Positions 32,672-44,974 of a stretch of DNA of 64,000 nucleotides are shown here, in pieces. Every line of letters begins with the position of its first letter. Positions within the stretch are counted from its first letter, which is position 1. The position numbers and the translations under genes were made by a program. The notes under the pieces are model-generated. The model was given only the letters and a program-made list of their open reading frames with translations, was not told where the DNA came from and made no database searches. This DNA is from Cepaea nemoralis (taxonomy: Eukaryota; Mollusca; Gastropoda; Stylommatophora; Helicidae). The stretch lies in NCBI GenBank assembly GCA_014155875.1, contig JACEFZ010028313.1, positions 1 through 64,000 on the forward strand, in the 5' to 3' direction.

Positions 32672-35276
32672 TATCACGGAACTCAGTTGGTCCGCCTCGG
32701 GATGTTTCCGTTTTGGGGAAATGTCCATTGAGACATCGGGCAGTCGGGTGAAGAAAATTACTGGTCAAAGGGAAAGAACCAGTAATTTGACACAACCCGC
32801 CCTTTAAGAAGCTTCCAGCACTTGGGTGGCGGAACAGGTTTTCGGATGTCCGATGCAAGCACAGCCGATTGTCCCAGAACAAAGGATCAGTTGGAGACGA
32901 AGGTTGCTGGCAGGCAGTCGACATTTTGGCCCAGTGCTAAATGATAGAGAGCTGGACGCCGTGTCTTGATGAGGGTTGAAGACCTCTGACATTATGTCCA
33001 GTTGCAGTGACAACGCTTCTCTTATCCACTGTCGTGCTGTTTGTGTGAAGGTATGTGTACAACCTTTTTTCTTAACTAGTGCGGTGTTGGTGATTCGAAT
33101 TATGAGATTTCGCTGACGCGTGTACTGACCGTCGCGAGGAAGGAGGTCACGTGTGAACATTGGCAAGCTTGTGTTTTACGACTGTAAATTAAGCCGGTGG
33201 CAAACGCGTATTACCTGCATTGTACTGCTAAAATATTTTGTAGGTTAGCAGCGCGCGGCTTATTTGCAGCCCCTGTAGATCGGGAAAATCGGGTTCAGGG
33301 AAGCGAGACCTGTAATTTGAGTTCACACATGGTCAACTTTATAACCTCGAGTGTCGGAGTGGCCAGCGTGGCCGAACCATTACCCGCAGCGCTACCAGAA
33401 GTAGGTTAAGGAGTCACTTCGGATATGTCGAGTGATATATCAATGAACTCGGGCGAGTGCGACGAATCGAATGCACCGGTCGGCCGAAACCTCCGAGGTC
33501 GTTTCAAGGTCGTACCGGGAGTCGAACTTCGGATCACATGGTGGGGCGACCACTGGTTTTCTTCTTGGCTTTCCTCACATCCGTCTTTTAATTAGTTTCC
33601 CTTGACGGAATAACAGCTTAATATATAGTGGATTCCTGAGAGGGTGATAAAGGGAGAAAGGAGCGTTGCTACAGAATTGTTCATATTGGACATGGCACCG
33701 TTCTAAATGCCCCAACCTGGGACCAGGGAGGGGGGAACAGGGTGTGGATTTCTGCTAAAGGGGGATCACCCTGTATATTTAATTTGATCTAATGGATTGT
33801 ACCTACGGCCTGGTACGACATCAGCCTGGGCAGATAACCGGAAGGGGGTTGAGGAAGTACGTCCATTGGCCCTCCTTCAGGGCCCTTCAGTCTAGAAGTA
33901 CAACTAATTCACTAACCGTATATGTTATCTAGCAATGTTTCAGCATTGACCCAGCTCTCAGACACCGACCTTGGCCCAGCCCTCCGTTCATCTGGGAAAG
34001 AGGATGCAGGTGGACAGCTGCCGCGTTGGTTCCAGGTCCAGTCTTTCCTCGACCGTTCAAGTGGCCAAGGAAAGAGTGCGGCCCTTATGGGAAGGGTCCA
34101 CACGTCTGAGTACGAGGGACCTAAGTGTATCTGCTGTGGGTGAGTCTGATTCATAGTGCTCTCACTGAGTGTTATCCTCCACAGGTTCTACCTTGATGAC
34201 AGCACAGTGACGATCTGGGGACGAGTCCAGTGATCCAGACTATGGCGAGAGCCGGTGTTAGCAGCTTGTAAGTCCACCAACACAGCGAGAGGTACTTACC
34301 ATCGAGAGTTACGACTCAGTATGGGCTCCAGCTAACTCATCGCCTACTCCCCGTCTGATATCCCAGGTTGTTCGCCATGACAGCACCCTATTGCCTTGTT
34401 CGTTACTTCACCAGGCAAGTATCTGGATGTTGTTAGTGTCCCAGTTGTGAGGCTGACTGACTGCCTTCATGCCAGCTAGCTATGATGTCTTCGCTACCAA
34501 GTGCCTGGTACCATGTGGTGCATGATATTGTGGAAGAACTATTTTCTACTTTGAACTCTATCTACAGTGCCACGTTTCAGCGAGGGAGGTATCTGTGCTG
34601 TGATATCTGCGCTATGAGTCGGATGATCTGCGCGGGTTGCATAGACAGTTGGAACTGCTACTACCATTGAGTGAGAGATCACCCTCTCGCTATACCCGCA
34701 GTACCATCGATACTTCCAGACGCTTCAGAGGAGTGTCCTAGTTCCTCAGCCACCCGAGAGACAGTATTTATCCCTACCCTAAGGTGGTCCAGACTTCAGG
34801 GACGTCATCCACCGGAGGTCCCAAGTACCAGTGAGTCGACTCGCAAGCCATCCTGTCCAAGTGGAGAAACCTATACCTGGCTGGAGGCCTGATATACTTG
34901 GTGAGTGTGTTCGACTTACCCGATAGTGTGAGACTTGAGGCCCTGACGATGATGACACTTTCTCCGGGAGGCTGCTCGAACCTTGCCACGTCTTATCTCT
35001 CATAGATACTGCTAGGCCTATCTCGGAATCATCATTATCATTCTCATTCATCTTGTATAATACACCATATTGTTAACACAGTTAGCCGCCAGAGTTGGGT
35101 CATGAGTTCAGGACGAGGATTGAAAGGGGTAACGTCCCTTGGTTGAGAGGAGGGAGATAGTGATCCAAGGGCTGAAGGGGTTTTGTGGACTGAGGTCACC
35201 TATGTCCCAGGGCTGAAGGCATCCCGTTGTTACGGTGTGATAGCAGGTTCCCGTCACCCCAGGGAGTGCTGTGACA
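32672..35276. mobile_element. Unidentified 2.6-kb insertion inside the donor array
   Basis: Splits one 68-bp unit; ATGGC is repeated at both edges (32,667-32,671 and 35,277-35,281). Ends are imperfect inverted repeats: TATCACGGAACTC and, inverted, TGTCACAGCACTC (10 of 13). Removing the insert restores the array register. No frame over about 120 residues and no recognisable transposase, RT or integrase. It looks richer in CG than its surroundings. Candidates: a non-autonomous cut-and-paste element, or an old LTR/integrase-type element (5-bp duplication, TG...CA-like ends). No direct LTRs seen. Confidence 0.65.
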
Positions 35277-35360
35277 ATGGCTCCAAAAACTTGGCACACC
35301 TAAACAAAATCTACAACTGCTAGAGAAGAGTTAACGTCACCTGTATGGCTCCAAAAACTC
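35277..35360 (-). repeat. 68-bp donor-carrying array, proximal part
   Basis: One full unit between the insertion edge and the true exon end at 35,341; the equivalent ATGGCT positions are 35,277 and 35,345. Confidence 0.9.
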
Positions 35361-35486
35361 AGCTGTGATGAGGTGCTGTTTAGAAGACTGATGAAGACCA
35401 CTATTCCACCCCAGGGTTATGGTAACTGTAGGTGGCTCTGCAGTGTTCGAGTGGGAACTAGATACAACACGAGACTGCTCTGTTAC
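35341..35486 (-). CDS. MEGF8: MEGF8-like exon: linker strand, donor inside tandem array
   Basis: 146 nt, phase 0 to 2. Acceptor TCTATTTCAG, donor CATACAG|GTGACG. Encodes VTEQSRVVSSSHSNTAEPP, then TVTITLGWNSGLHQ and TAEFLEPY. Its phases fit the exons on both sides exactly, and without it those two cannot be joined in phase. The last ~20 nt of the exon and the donor belong to a 68-bp tandem repeat that continues into the intron. Confidence 0.82.
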
Positions 35487-35489
35487 CTG

Positions 35490-35770
35490 AAATAGATGAG
35501 AAAATTGAGCCAGTATAAATTTCAGGAACTGTTCCATTCTTCTTCGTCTCTTTTCGTTCACTTGAAATTTGTGTCTATCTGCAATGTTGTCTTTTGTATG
35601 TCTTTTTTGGTTCACTCAGTGGTCCATAGAGCTTATCTAGGCCAGAAGGTTTGCATAAATATGTCATATTTTGGGCAGTCTTGAAGTATGCTATCTACTG
35701 CCTGGGGAGACCAGTCTATATGTGTATGGCTCACTTGTCAATCTTGAATTTTGTATACATGTGAACACTT
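35490..35770 (-). mobile_element. I-like LINE 3' fragment
   Basis: TCACTCAGTGGTCCATAGAG, ATTTTGGGCAGTCTTG and ATCTTGAATTTTGTATACAT match 25,190-25,410 of the RNase H LINE. Strongly eroded. Confidence 0.6.
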
Positions 35771-36159
35771 CTATAAAATGATTTCTCTTTATACACACTC
35801 AGTGGCCTTAGTTCAATCCACAATAGCCCGGTAATCTATTCCCACCCCAGCAGTAAAAGAATCTGTTCCTCTGTACGTCAAATCCAATTGCATTTACCAA
35901 TTCACATGCAGGTTTCAGTCTACCTACATCGGCAGAACTGAGCAGAAGTTAAACAACAGGGTGTTGACAGTTAAAATGACAGTTAAACAACAGGGTGGTT
36001 GAACACATACCAAAATGGACTGACACGATACTACACACAGGTGGTGGGAGGCTGGCCAGGCCGACGCACCACAAACCTCCCGTGTCATCGATTGCACGCC
36101 ACGTTTTGGAAAGCGGTCATGTGATTGATGGAGACAATGCATGTTAAAGTTTGCAGAAT

Positions 36160-36445
36160 CCATCGTGATTAATCTACATTGGCCAGTTTTGTGCAAACAG
36201 AAAGACATGAGAGTCAATGTAAAATTACTGTGGCAGACAATTGAAATTACTGTGCGAACCTGTGTATATTTCAGTCTGAATGATTTATCTAGTTATTTTA
36301 CTTTATGTTGCGTGATTTCTGCAGTATGTACCTGACGAGATGCAGCGAAATATGCCAGGCAATCGTGCAATCTATTGTTTGTGTCTTCGTTATTCAAATT
36401 CATTATGGGAAAACACTGTTTTGATTTTCCAACGGGTAAATTACC
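36160..36445 (+). repeat. Interspersed repeat R7
   Basis: GCCAGTTTTGTGCAAACAGA, TGACGAGATGCAGCGAAATA, AATCTATTGTTTGTGTCTTC; close to 29,231-29,517. Confidence 0.7.
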
Positions 36446-36473
36446 TGATGGAAATAATATTTTTCATTTTGCA

Positions 36474-36765
36474 GGTCAGAATGGTCGAATGGGTAAGAAC
36501 GAGTGTTCTTAAACAACCGTTGTGCTGATGTCAAAGTAAGCGGTTCACCCCCTACACCGGACAGCTGGACTAAAATGATGACCTGTCGTCCTTGGCTTGG
36601 AGACGTAAATTACAAGTACCTCTGAAGTCAGAGTGGGTTCACCTAATGGCGAGGGACACTGTTAATAGGGAAAGCCAATCCACACGCAAAATCCAGTCCA
36701 TCACTGCTATAAATTGTGTGTATGGACTATGCTTGAGTTCAAAGCGAGCGAGCGCAAAAAAAATT
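36474..36765 (+). mobile_element. SINE family A, sense, near complete
   Basis: tRNA-like head GGTCAGAATGGTCGAATGGG then TAAGAACGAG (A box) and AAGCGGTTCACCCCCTACAC (B box). Body with CTTGGAGACGTAAATTACAA and GGCGAGGGACACTGTTAATA. Ends GAGCGAGCGAGCGC and an A/T run. Confidence 0.8.
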
Positions 36766-37004
36766 TTTTTTTTTCATTTTTAGTAGTAAGTAAAAGACCC
36801 TTTCGTGTGTCTAAAGGCTCATTGGTCAGTTGGTGCCAGACCCGTATTTGTATAGACCAATCAGCACTCACCGGGTCATGTGTTCAGTATTATACCAGCG
36901 CCTTTGCTTCCCATGACATAGCCTGGTACCACATTTGTGATTTTCTTCTTCTGCGTTCATCCAGTGTTTTTTCAGACGTAATTGCATAGTGCCTGTTTAC
37001 TTGC

Positions 37005-37185
37005 ACCTTTAGGCTAACACATCCGACTTCTGCTGGTGTTTGTTGACTGGGTTAACCTTCCCGGGTGCTTCGAAAGACATTCCACTCTCACGTTTTTTGT
37101 TGTACCTGTTTATTTGCACCTTTAGGCCGACACATCCGACTTCTGCTGGCATTTGTTAACCAGGTTAAGCTTCCCGGGTATTTGT
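37005..37185. repeat. Two short copies of a retroposon body (R8)
   Basis: ACACATCCGACTTCTGCTGG followed by TTTGTTGACTGGGTTAACCT, then a second copy about 110 bp on with ATTTGTTAACCAGGTTAAGC. Antisense to the body of 9,267-9,484. Confidence 0.6.
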
Positions 37186-37378
37186 GATATTTTTATTTTA
37201 GGTTAGCTTCACCTGGGAGTTCAGGTCAGTTGTGTGAATCTGCCTCACTGCAGATCTGAACCCATGGCAACTGAGCCAGCAGGCAAATGCATGGTCACTA
37301 TGCCACTGCGGCTCCCATTTTAATGTATGCCAGAATATAAATGGTACAGCTGTGGCACCTAATAAAGAAGAGACAACC

Positions 37379-37968
<590 letters not shown>

Positions 37969-38459
37969 ATGTGTGCATGTAAATCATTTCAACAGATGTC
38001 GACTCACTAGCTCCATATAGTACTTGTGGCCCCTGCCTACCAAAGGAAAAATTGACAATCCACTTTTTCGATTGGCTTGCATTGTATTGAATTTGGAACC
38101 TTCTCCTATCGTTATCACCGTCTCCTGTCATCAAGAAATTGACAGACAGTTAAAATTAAATCAATGTGACACACATTCCCGTCACCTACTGGGACATTTC
38201 TCTACCTGAATCATGCATTATGTACAAATATGAACAACATTAATTAATTGCTACTAGAATCATATATACATTTCAACAAGTAACATCAACTAATTGTTAT
38301 CATGGCCTCCTTTAATCAACAAATTGTCAGACAATGACACTGAAATCAATCAATCAATCAATCTCTCTCGCTCATTCTCTCTCTCATCGCTTGCTCTCTC
38401 TCTCTCTCACAGTATATAATACTGATTCTCTATCAATTATATGCCATCAGCATCATCAC

Positions 38460-38570
38460 ATGCCTTGCAGAATGGCGCAGACATGCATGTCTCTCCACAG
38501 ATCTTGGATCTTGGTGTTCTGAATCAATTCTACTGATGACATTCCTCCATGCCATCATCTGAGACTAACT
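38460..38570 (-). mobile_element. LINE 3' tip, antisense
   Basis: ATCTTGGTGTTCTGAATCAA and CATTCCTCCATGCCATCATC; reverse of 1,600-1,690. Confidence 0.5.
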
Positions 38571-38754
38571 AGCATAATCTCTCTCCATTTGCCTCTGCCT
38601 CTTCTCCGGCTCATCATTCCAGTCATCAAGATGCTTTCCTGTGCTTGGCTTCTCATTATAAGCCCAAAATATACTGTTTTGTCTTTTTCTTACAGCTGTA
38701 TAATGCTCTACTTTCATTGCAGTAATTAATAACTCCCATGTTTTTTTGTTTTTG

Positions 38755-39053
38755 TCTTTGTTTGTTTGCGTCTGCTTGCTTTGAACTCAAGTGTAGTCCA
38801 TACACGCGCTGATACCTCTAGCGCACTGTACTGATTTTTGTATATGGATTAGCTTTCCCTATTACCAGTGTCCCACATCCTCAGACGAACGCACTCTGAC
38901 TTCTGAGGAACTTGTAATTTATGTCCCCAAGTCCAGGACGAGAAGTCAATATTTTAGTCCAGCTGACCGGTGTAGAGGTTGAACCAGTTACCTCGGCATC
39001 AGCACACCGAAAGTTTAAAAGCGAGCGTTCTATCCATTCAGACACGCTGATTT
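38755..39053 (-). mobile_element. SINE family A next to a splice donor
   Basis: Antisense copy from GCTTGCTTTGAACTCAAGTG to TTCTATCCATTCAGACACGC. Its edge lies about 33 bp from the end of the exon at 39,086. Confidence 0.75.
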
Positions 39054-39085
39054 CCAACTCACATTTCAGAGGCTAATGAGCTCAC

Positions 39086-39295
39086 CTCAAGACTCTCCAT
39101 GTCATCCAATGACAAGTTTAGCAAGGCTCTTGCGTTCTTCAGTGTCAGAAACAGGGTCAGGTTCTCTCCGCTGGAAGCTGAAGTGTTCAGTGGGTGGATG
39201 TAGCCCAGGAACTTGGATGTGTAGATGAAAGCACTTTCAGTTAGTCTTGTAGCAGGATAGCCCATTGTACCTTGAGTCTTCCGAATAATGCTCAC
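39086..39295 (-). CDS. MEGF8: MEGF8-like exon: linker domain
   Basis: 210 nt, phase 0 to 0, acceptor CTCATTTTCAG, donor CTTGAG|GTGAGC. The peptide begins VSIIRKTQG and contains FLGYIHPLNTS and a LTLFLTLKNA strand. It has no cysteines and several N-glycosylation sequons (NTS, NLT, NLS), in keeping with an extracellular linker between PSI blocks. A tRNA-type SINE starts about 33 bp into the following intron. Confidence 0.83.
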
Positions 39296-39399
39296 CTGAA
39301 AATGAGCAATATCAGAAAAATACACAAATGTTCTAATCTCTCCCGGATGAAATATCGTTGAGAATACATAACTTTTATCTATGAAAAATGACACACTAA

Positions 39400-40700
39400 T
39401 TTAATGATAATTTTCTTGCAAACAAACTCAATACTAATCAAACACAATGGCTGGACCACTGGTCTTTGTGGCCATTATGAAACTTTGTCAAGCCCTCACA
39501 TTTGAAGTACTCCGTTCGATGTCCAGTGTGAGATGGCCTGAGCTCCACAGATCATTTGTTCAGCAACTCTGAATTACTCTTGGCCCCTAATACTTGTTTG
39601 AACCATGAACTTCACACTTACATATTCCTTTTCACAACTCCCGCAGTCACAGTGCCTCAACCCCCACATCAGGTCCATGGCAATATTTTGCTGAGTCAAT
39701 TAATTTGTAAATATTTTATTTTGAACCTCCAAACAGAAGCTAGTGACTGTATTATTTTTTTAAACTGCTTCAAACTGATCAGACAAACAATAAATAACTT
39801 TTAAAATTTTATTTTCTTGCGATCAGCACAATTCCAGCTAGTGGTATTTGTTATATGCCCAGTGCTATCTGCAGGGTGTTTGGCTTATCAGATTATGAAG
39901 GTAGAAGAATGCATTATCAACTATGTAGGACTATAGATTATGACTGTATTAACAGCCATCTACAGTCAATTTAATCAGTTTCTAATGGGTGAAAGGAAGA
40001 AGGAATGAGTAAATTTAACCATTAAATCGAATGCTTACAAGAACAAACATGGCTGAGATTTTAAAAAAGGATTTACAAATCTAGCAGTAAAATGCATTAC
40101 TGAAAAGTATAAAAGTACAACTATGGCTATCTTTACAGGGACTTTGTTGCAGAGCTCTCCTTTCCCTCTCCAAGATTTTAAAAACTGATTCTCTGCCATG
40201 CGCCACTTTAATGGCGCAAAGTACCATCCCTTCTCTGCCATGCGCCACTATAATGGTGATATGTTGACATTTCGTGATTTGTTTCATTTTGCGTATCTTC
40301 CGTAATATTAATGCCCATTAAATGATGTTTTACACCAGAAAAAGGTCTCTCATTCGAAAATACTGGACGTAAGGTAGCAAGCATCTCGAATTTGAGTTGA
40401 ATTTTTAGTTAAATTGTGGTTACTGTCTTGATTTTATAAATGACAACGCCCTCTGGTTTTCAGCCTCGCATATTTACATTAGATAATAGTTTTAAACAAT
40501 GTTAGATTATAGTTATTTGGATTTAAACTGATAGCACGTGGTTAATGTGGTTATTCAATTAAAATAAATTATTTAGCGGGTGGTCATAATGGAAAACAAA
40601 ACTACCATGAAAGTTTGTAATCATGTTGAATTAGGACTGCTCTAATGGGCCACACTTGTGCCCTTAAGTTTGCTTTTCCTATCATAAAGTATTTAAGGAG
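39400..40700. other. Intron sequence, no gene seen
   Basis: AT-rich. A short duplication, CTCTGCCATGCGCCACTTTA and CTCTGCCATGCGCCACTATA, lies at 40,190-40,250. No other structure. Confidence 0.4.
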
Positions 40701-40719
40701 TATTTTAATAATTAAATGT

Positions 40720-43700
40720 AAAAGAACGGGTTGCCTCTGACGGTGGGAGACACCTATAGGTGTCACTGATCAGCTACCGCCCGCCTCAAGCTGAGCAGGC
40801 CCCAGCCAATTGGATGCTGATCTGCCACAGCCTGCATGCTTCAATGGGTGCTTGGGGCTAGGACAAATTCTGAATCGCAGGCTGTAAAACCAATGCACCA
40901 GGTACTAACAAAAAGTAAAATAGAAATCTTAAGCTACAGCTTGCAACCTGAAACGTAAGAACCATGTGTCCAGGATTTTCCACTGACTTTACGAATATTG
41001 ACGATGTGAGAAAAATAGCTGTGATTGATACCGAACTCAATCATCTTAACATTAATATTGCTGGCCTGCAGGAGACTCGCCTCACTGAGGAAGGGTCACT
41101 CAGGGAAAACAATTACACCCTTTTTTGGAAGGGTAGAGGGCAGGCAGAAAAAAGGCAACATGTGTGGGCTTTGCAGTAAAGAATTCGCTACTGGGAATGA
41201 TTGAAATTCCAGCTGGAGGTAATGAAAGACTATTATCTCTGCGCTTGGCAACCTCTTGTGGTTTTGCCACCATTATTACTGCATATGCACTGACACTCGC
41301 TTCCTCTGATGATGTGAAGGATTTGTTCTATGAGGAGTTAGACTTTGTGATCAAGGCAGTTCCAAAACCCGACTAAATTTAAATGCTCGGTGATTTCAAT
41401 GCTCGTGTGGGCAAGGACTCGAGTTCATGGCCAGTGTGCCTTGGAAAATACAACATCGGTCGCATGAATGAAAATGGGAAAAGGTTGCTGGAGCATTGCA
41501 CCAGAAATGACCTATGTATTACAAACTCCTTTTTTAAAATAAAAGAGCTGCATAAGGTCACATGGAAACATCCAAGATCCAGCCATTGGCATCAGCTGGA
41601 CTTCATCATCACACGGAGACAACATCTGAACCCATACATCAATAACTCAAAGTTACCACAGAGACTGAGACCAAAGAGAATCTACACAGCTAAACAAAAG
41701 TCTAGCCCCAGGATTAATATTATTAACACTCACGATCCTGAAAAGTGCTTTCAGTTTCAACAGCAACTTGAAGACGCTTTCACTGATACATCAGAAAATT
41801 GTACAGTAAGTGAAACATGGGGAAAACTTAAGGAAACTCTTTATAAAACTGCAGTAGGGGTTTATGGCACTGTGGATCACAAGAGGCAGGACTGGTTTGC
41901 GGCAAAAAGCCAGACATTGCAGCCCTTGATTGATAAAAAGAAGATAGCTCTCTTAAAAAAACAAGGAAAGAACAACGTGTAACACTCTGAGTGAGCTGAA
42001 GCAAGCTAGGAACGATGTGCAAAAGGCTGCCAGGCAGAGTGAAAATGACTACTGGATCAAGTTATGCGAGTCCATTCAAAATGCAAGTGATAAGGGAAAC
42101 ATCAGAAGCATGTATCAAGGGATAAAGAAAGACTTTGGTCCAATGATCAAAAGAAGTGCACCACTGAAAACCTTGACTGGAGAAATCATCACTGATAAGA
42201 AACAGCAGATGGATAGATGGGTAGAGCACTATTTATAGATTTACTCAAGTGAGACCAAACTAGCGGATGATGCCCTCAATGCCATAGAGGCCCTGCCAAC
42301 TCTTGACCACCTGGACACACTTCCCACCATAACAGAAGTTAAGTGTGCTATAAATGAACTTGCATCTGGCAAGGCTCCAGGTAATGATGGGGTTCCAATA
42401 GAGGTTATCAGGAGTGGGCAAGACACACTCACTCTACAGATCCACCAGCTAATAGAGCTATGCTGGCGAGAAGGACAAGTCCCACAAGATTTCAAAGATT
42501 CAAGCATCATAACACTGTACAAGAACAAGGGCGATCGAAGCGACTGTAACAACTATAGGGGTATTTTACTTGTGTACTGTTGGGAAAGTATTTGCCAGAA
42601 TTGTTGGGCGCAGACTTCAAGTCCTAGGAGATCAAGTCTACCCCAAATCACAGTGCGGCTTCCGACAGAACCGGTCTGCCATTGATATGATATTCTCATT
42701 GTGACAAATGCAAGAAAAATGCCGGGAACAAAATCAAAAACTGTTTATTGCCTTCATTGACTTCACAAAGGCATTTGATTTGGTCAGTCATGAGGGTCTG
42801 TTCAAGGCACTAAAGAAGATTGGCTGCCCACCAACTCTTCTGTCCATTGTGGAATCGTTCCACACAGGCATGAAGGGTATAATCAAGTTTGATGGTGCAA
42901 CTTCAGAAGAGTTTGAAATCAAGAGTGGAGTTAAACAAGGTTGTGTACTATCCTCCAGCCTCTTTGGAATATCCTTTTCACTTCTACTGAAACATGCCTT
43001 TCGTGATCAGGATGCCGATATATGCATTCACTCACGCTCAGATGGCGGCCTCTACAATGCTTAGAGATTGAAGGCCAAGACCAAAATTAGGAGGGTACTA
43101 ATCAGAGCAGAGAGTTGCTTTTTGCAGATGATGCTGCAGTTACAATCCACTCTGAGGAAGAATTGCAATGTCTACTTTCTGCATTCTCCAATGGTTGTTC
43201 TGAATTTGGTTTAACAATTAACAAAAAGAAGACACAGATTATGTCACAAGTTTAGTTTAGTTTAGTTTAGTCGACGGATCAACATCACGGCACACGGGTT
43301 TAACCCATAAGTGCTCCGTTCTTCTCCTAACTCACACATGAGTCCGGAGAAACTCAGCTCAGTGCATGAACTCCGTAGCACCGGCGAGGATCCTGAAATA
43401 CTTTGGGTAGATATTTAACTCCAAATTTTGCCCGGACAGCGCCATTAGGCTGCTCTTTTTCGATTTCCAACTGCCGAGGGATTTTTTACGTGCGCAACAA
43501 TACACACGGGCGTCCGATCTCACTACCCAGAGACCAGGGGAAATTTTATTACTAGAAGTCCACGTGAAAAAATCCCGGTCCTCACCGGGGCTTGAACCCG
43601 GGACCTCCAGCACTTGAGGTGGACACCATACCTCGAGATCACTCGTGCACATGGGATACCATCAATCTTTATTGATGACGCTGAACTAGAGATGGTAGAC

Positions 43701-44505
43701 CATTTTACATATCTAGGATCAGAGGTAAATAGAGGTAAATTTCCTAGATCAGGAAATCAACATCAGGATTGGTAAGGCAGCAACAACAATGAACATGTTA
43801 GAAAAAAGAGTCTGGGAGAACAGGAAGCTTACTGCCAAAACAAAAGTCCTTGTCTACCAAACCTGTGTCCTAAGTACTCTTCATTATGGCAGTGAAACCT
43901 GGTCAACTTACTCACACCAAGAGAAACGCTTAAACAGCTTTCATATGCGGTGTCTGCGAAGAATACTTGGTATTAAGTGGCAAGACAAAATCACAAATAC
44001 TGAAGTACTGGAAAGATCAGGTTGTGTGACGGTTTATTCCATGCTCAGTCTTCATAGACTTAGATGGATAGGACACGTTAGGAGGATGGATGATGGTAGA
44101 ATACCAAAGGACATCTTTTTTTTGGTGAATTACAGATGGGTAGGAGATCTCAGGGTCGGCCTCTACTACGATACAAAGATGTGTGTAAGCGGGACATGAT
44201 TGATACAGGCATTGATAATGCACATTGGGAGCAAGTCCCAGCTGAACGTGTTGCATGGAGGGCAATTATCAGAAACGGAATAAAGACAAAGGAGAAAATG
44301 ATTGCAGATAAAGCACACACAGAGTGAGAGAGACGTAAGATGGTGCATGATGGGGGAAATTACCATATTTTCACATACATCCACTGTGGACGAACATTTA
44401 CAGCACGAATTGGCCTTATCAGCCACATTCGCCACGAGTTGTAGTTATTAAGCCTTTTTGAAGCACAATGTACCAAACTATCGTCTGTCAAGACGGAAAG
44501 GTGAC
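40720..44505 (+). mobile_element. LINE (zinc-finger-tailed), endonuclease plus RT, broken and nested
   Basis: Longest retroelement in the window. A GC-rich 5' region (40,730-40,860) precedes the AP endonuclease (IAGLQETRL near 41,060; MLGDFNARVG at 41,383), then the pre-RT segment and RT (SGKAPGNDGVPIEVI near 42,370; QCGFRQNRSAIDM near 42,655; IAFIDFTKAFDLVSHEG; VKQGCVLSSSLF; LFADDAA near 43,115), the C-terminus (HMRCLRRILGIKWQDK; RLRWIGHVRRMDDGRIPKD) and a C2H2-type tail HCGRTFTARIGLISHIRH whose first Cys has become Tyr. Several frameshifts and stops. SINE B is inserted at 43,253-43,648. The 3' end shares about 60 bp with repeat R-A. Confidence 0.85.
43253..43648 (-). mobile_element. SINE family B nested in the LINE
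   Basis: Antisense copy: starts with TTTAGTTTAG repeats (the SINE tail) and GACGGATCAACATCACGGCA, ends with the tRNA-like head GGGCTTGAACCCGGGACCTC ... CTCGAGATCACTCG. The LINE reading resumes directly after it (CATGGGATACCATCAATC). No clear target duplication. Confidence 0.82.
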
Positions 44506-44509
44506 AATG

Positions 44510-44970
44510 AATATCTGCTACCTATTTTAACAATTTTTAAACCATTATTGTGACATACCCCTACTTCCCATTTTCTGCCATCAATTTATGTTTGGTCACG
44601 ACCCACTTTTTTATTTGGCAGAGAATCAGTTAAAGCCACCAGCATGTGCAAGAACAGTACTGGATGTTAACATCTAAAGAGAGGCAAGGTCATTCCTGAC
44701 ACATTAACCAGACTGAGCACTTTGTAGGTACGCCGTACCCTGAAGAGTTGTTTCAGGGTTCTCTTCTGCTTGTTTTTCATCTTTCAACAGAGCATAAGCC
44801 CTCAAACAACTCATGCCCAGCCCTTTGTAGACCTGATCAAGATTGGTTGGAGTTTGCAGGTACAAGTTTTGTAGGGTTAAGGAAGCCAGTCTCATGCCAA
44901 TCCTCTTTTGTCTCCTCCTACAACATGCATGGTATGTTAAAGTGCTACTATTCTGTACTTTTCTTAAGGG
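44510..44970. other. Intron sequence between two LINEs
   Basis: No coding or repeat signature found. Confidence 0.35.
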
Positions 44971-44974
44971 CACG

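Noticed and set aside
35496..35615. N-terminal extension of the exon at 35,341-35,486
   Set aside because: The upstream in-frame text lies before a good acceptor and matches the I-like LINE 3' end; the spliced start also gives the right phase.
39301..39394. Upstream extension of the exon at 39,295 (from a Met at 39,394)
   Set aside because: It is intron: a clean TTTTCAG acceptor and phase 0 fit define the exon start.
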